A stretch of DNA of 5,052 bases from Treponema sp. Lineage in GTDB: Bacteria > Spirochaetota > Spirochaetia > Treponematales > Breznakiellaceae. Below the pieces are notes generated by a model, which saw nothing but the letters and a program-made list of their open reading frames with translations, ran no database searches and was not told the DNA's origin. Position 1 is the stretch's first letter. Each line of letters starts with the position of its first letter. Position numbers and translations under genes: made by a program. The DNA lies in the NCBI GenBank assembly GCA_031271075.1, contig JAISWN010000188.1:1-5052 (forward strand), given 5' to 3'. Shown here piece after piece: positions 4,791 through 5,052 of the stretch.

Positions 4791-5052
4791 CCTCAAAGCC
4801 GCCTTTCAGATCGTCAATAATGTCGTCTATGTGTTCGGTGCCGATGGACAGCCGGATCGTGTTGGGCTTTATCCCCGAGTCCAGGAGTTCGCTTTCACTC
4901 ATCTGGGAATGGGTGGTGGAGGCGGGGTGTATCACCAGGGACTTCACGTCCGCCACATTGGCCAGCAGGGAGAAAAGTTCCAGTTTTTCGGTAAACTTCT
5001 TGGCCTCATCCGCGCTGCCCTTGAGTTCAAAGGTAAAGATAGAGGCGCCGCC
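4780..5052 (-). CDS. metY: O-acetylhomoserine sulfhydrylase, C-terminal part (5' end outside window)
   Basis: The - strand frame is open from base 5052 and ends at TGA 4782-4780, giving the last 90 residues. It starts GGASIFTFELKG and contains LFSLLANVADVKSLVIHPAS, TTHSQMSESELLDSGI and NTIRLSIGTEHIDDIIDDL. This is the highly conserved C-terminal domain of the Cys/Met metabolism PLP-dependent family, and the TTHSQ and RLSIGTEHIDDII text fits O-acetylhomoserine (thiol)-lyase best. The enzyme makes homocysteine and acetate from O-acetylhomoserine and sulfide in the cytoplasm. The PLP lysine lies upstream, outside the window. The arginine in IRLSIG is the expected substrate-carboxylate contact. 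Related family members (cystathionine gamma-synthase or gamma-lyase) cannot be fully excluded from the C-terminus alone. iorA begins 76 bp downstream on the same strand, so co-transcription is possible. Confidence 0.9.
   Translation of the reverse strand, partial: GGASIFTFELKGSADEAKKFTEKLELFSLLANVADVKSLVIHPASTTHSQMSESELLDSGIKPNTIRLSIGTEHIDDIIDDLKGGFEAVK

Overview
The window reads as a chromosomal segment from an anaerobic, fermentative bacterium, most likely a spirochaete of the termite-gut Treponema type. This is an inference from the combination of a beta-helix repeat surface protein, a relaxed-lipobox lipoprotein, a coiled-coil PD-(D/E)XK protein of the DUF3782 kind and a short IorA. No rRNA, tRNA or CRISPR array is visible.

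Left part, + strand. Bases 1-288 are the 3' end of a large glycine-rich repeat surface protein. Bases 289-641 hold no intact gene. They contain a GC-rich cluster of hairpins (308-383) and then a degraded remnant of an ISAs1-family transposase (about 433-603). A TTGACA/TATACC promoter (642-668) lies straight after the remnant and drives an AT-rich orphan lipoprotein gene (677-1489). The -10 is so close to the ATG that the mRNA may be leaderless. A convergent gap (1490-1626) carries several inverted repeats that probably act as a terminator or belong to a dispersed element.

Right part, - strand, transcribed from high to low coordinates. First comes the C-terminal end of an O-acetylhomoserine sulfhydrylase gene (metY, 4780-5052, cut by the window edge). 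It is followed by iorA (2937-4703) and iorB (2344-2928), the two subunits of indolepyruvate ferredoxin oxidoreductase, spaced 8 bp apart. Last is a DUF3782-like coiled-coil/PD-(D/E)XK protein (1627-2268) with its own strong ribosome binding site. IorAB would oxidatively decarboxylate aryl-pyruvates from aromatic amino acids to aryl-acetyl-CoA (or run in reverse), and MetY would assimilate sulfide into homocysteine. The cluster therefore looks like amino-acid metabolism.

The most notable points are that this IorA ends without the usual C-terminal [4Fe-4S] ferredoxin module, the unannotated transposase relic next to a probably leaderless lipoprotein gene, the hairpin clusters at 308-383 and 1503-1580, and the in-frame 21/33-bp coiled-coil repeats in the nuclease-like gene. 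I see no convincing wholly new multi-gene system here.
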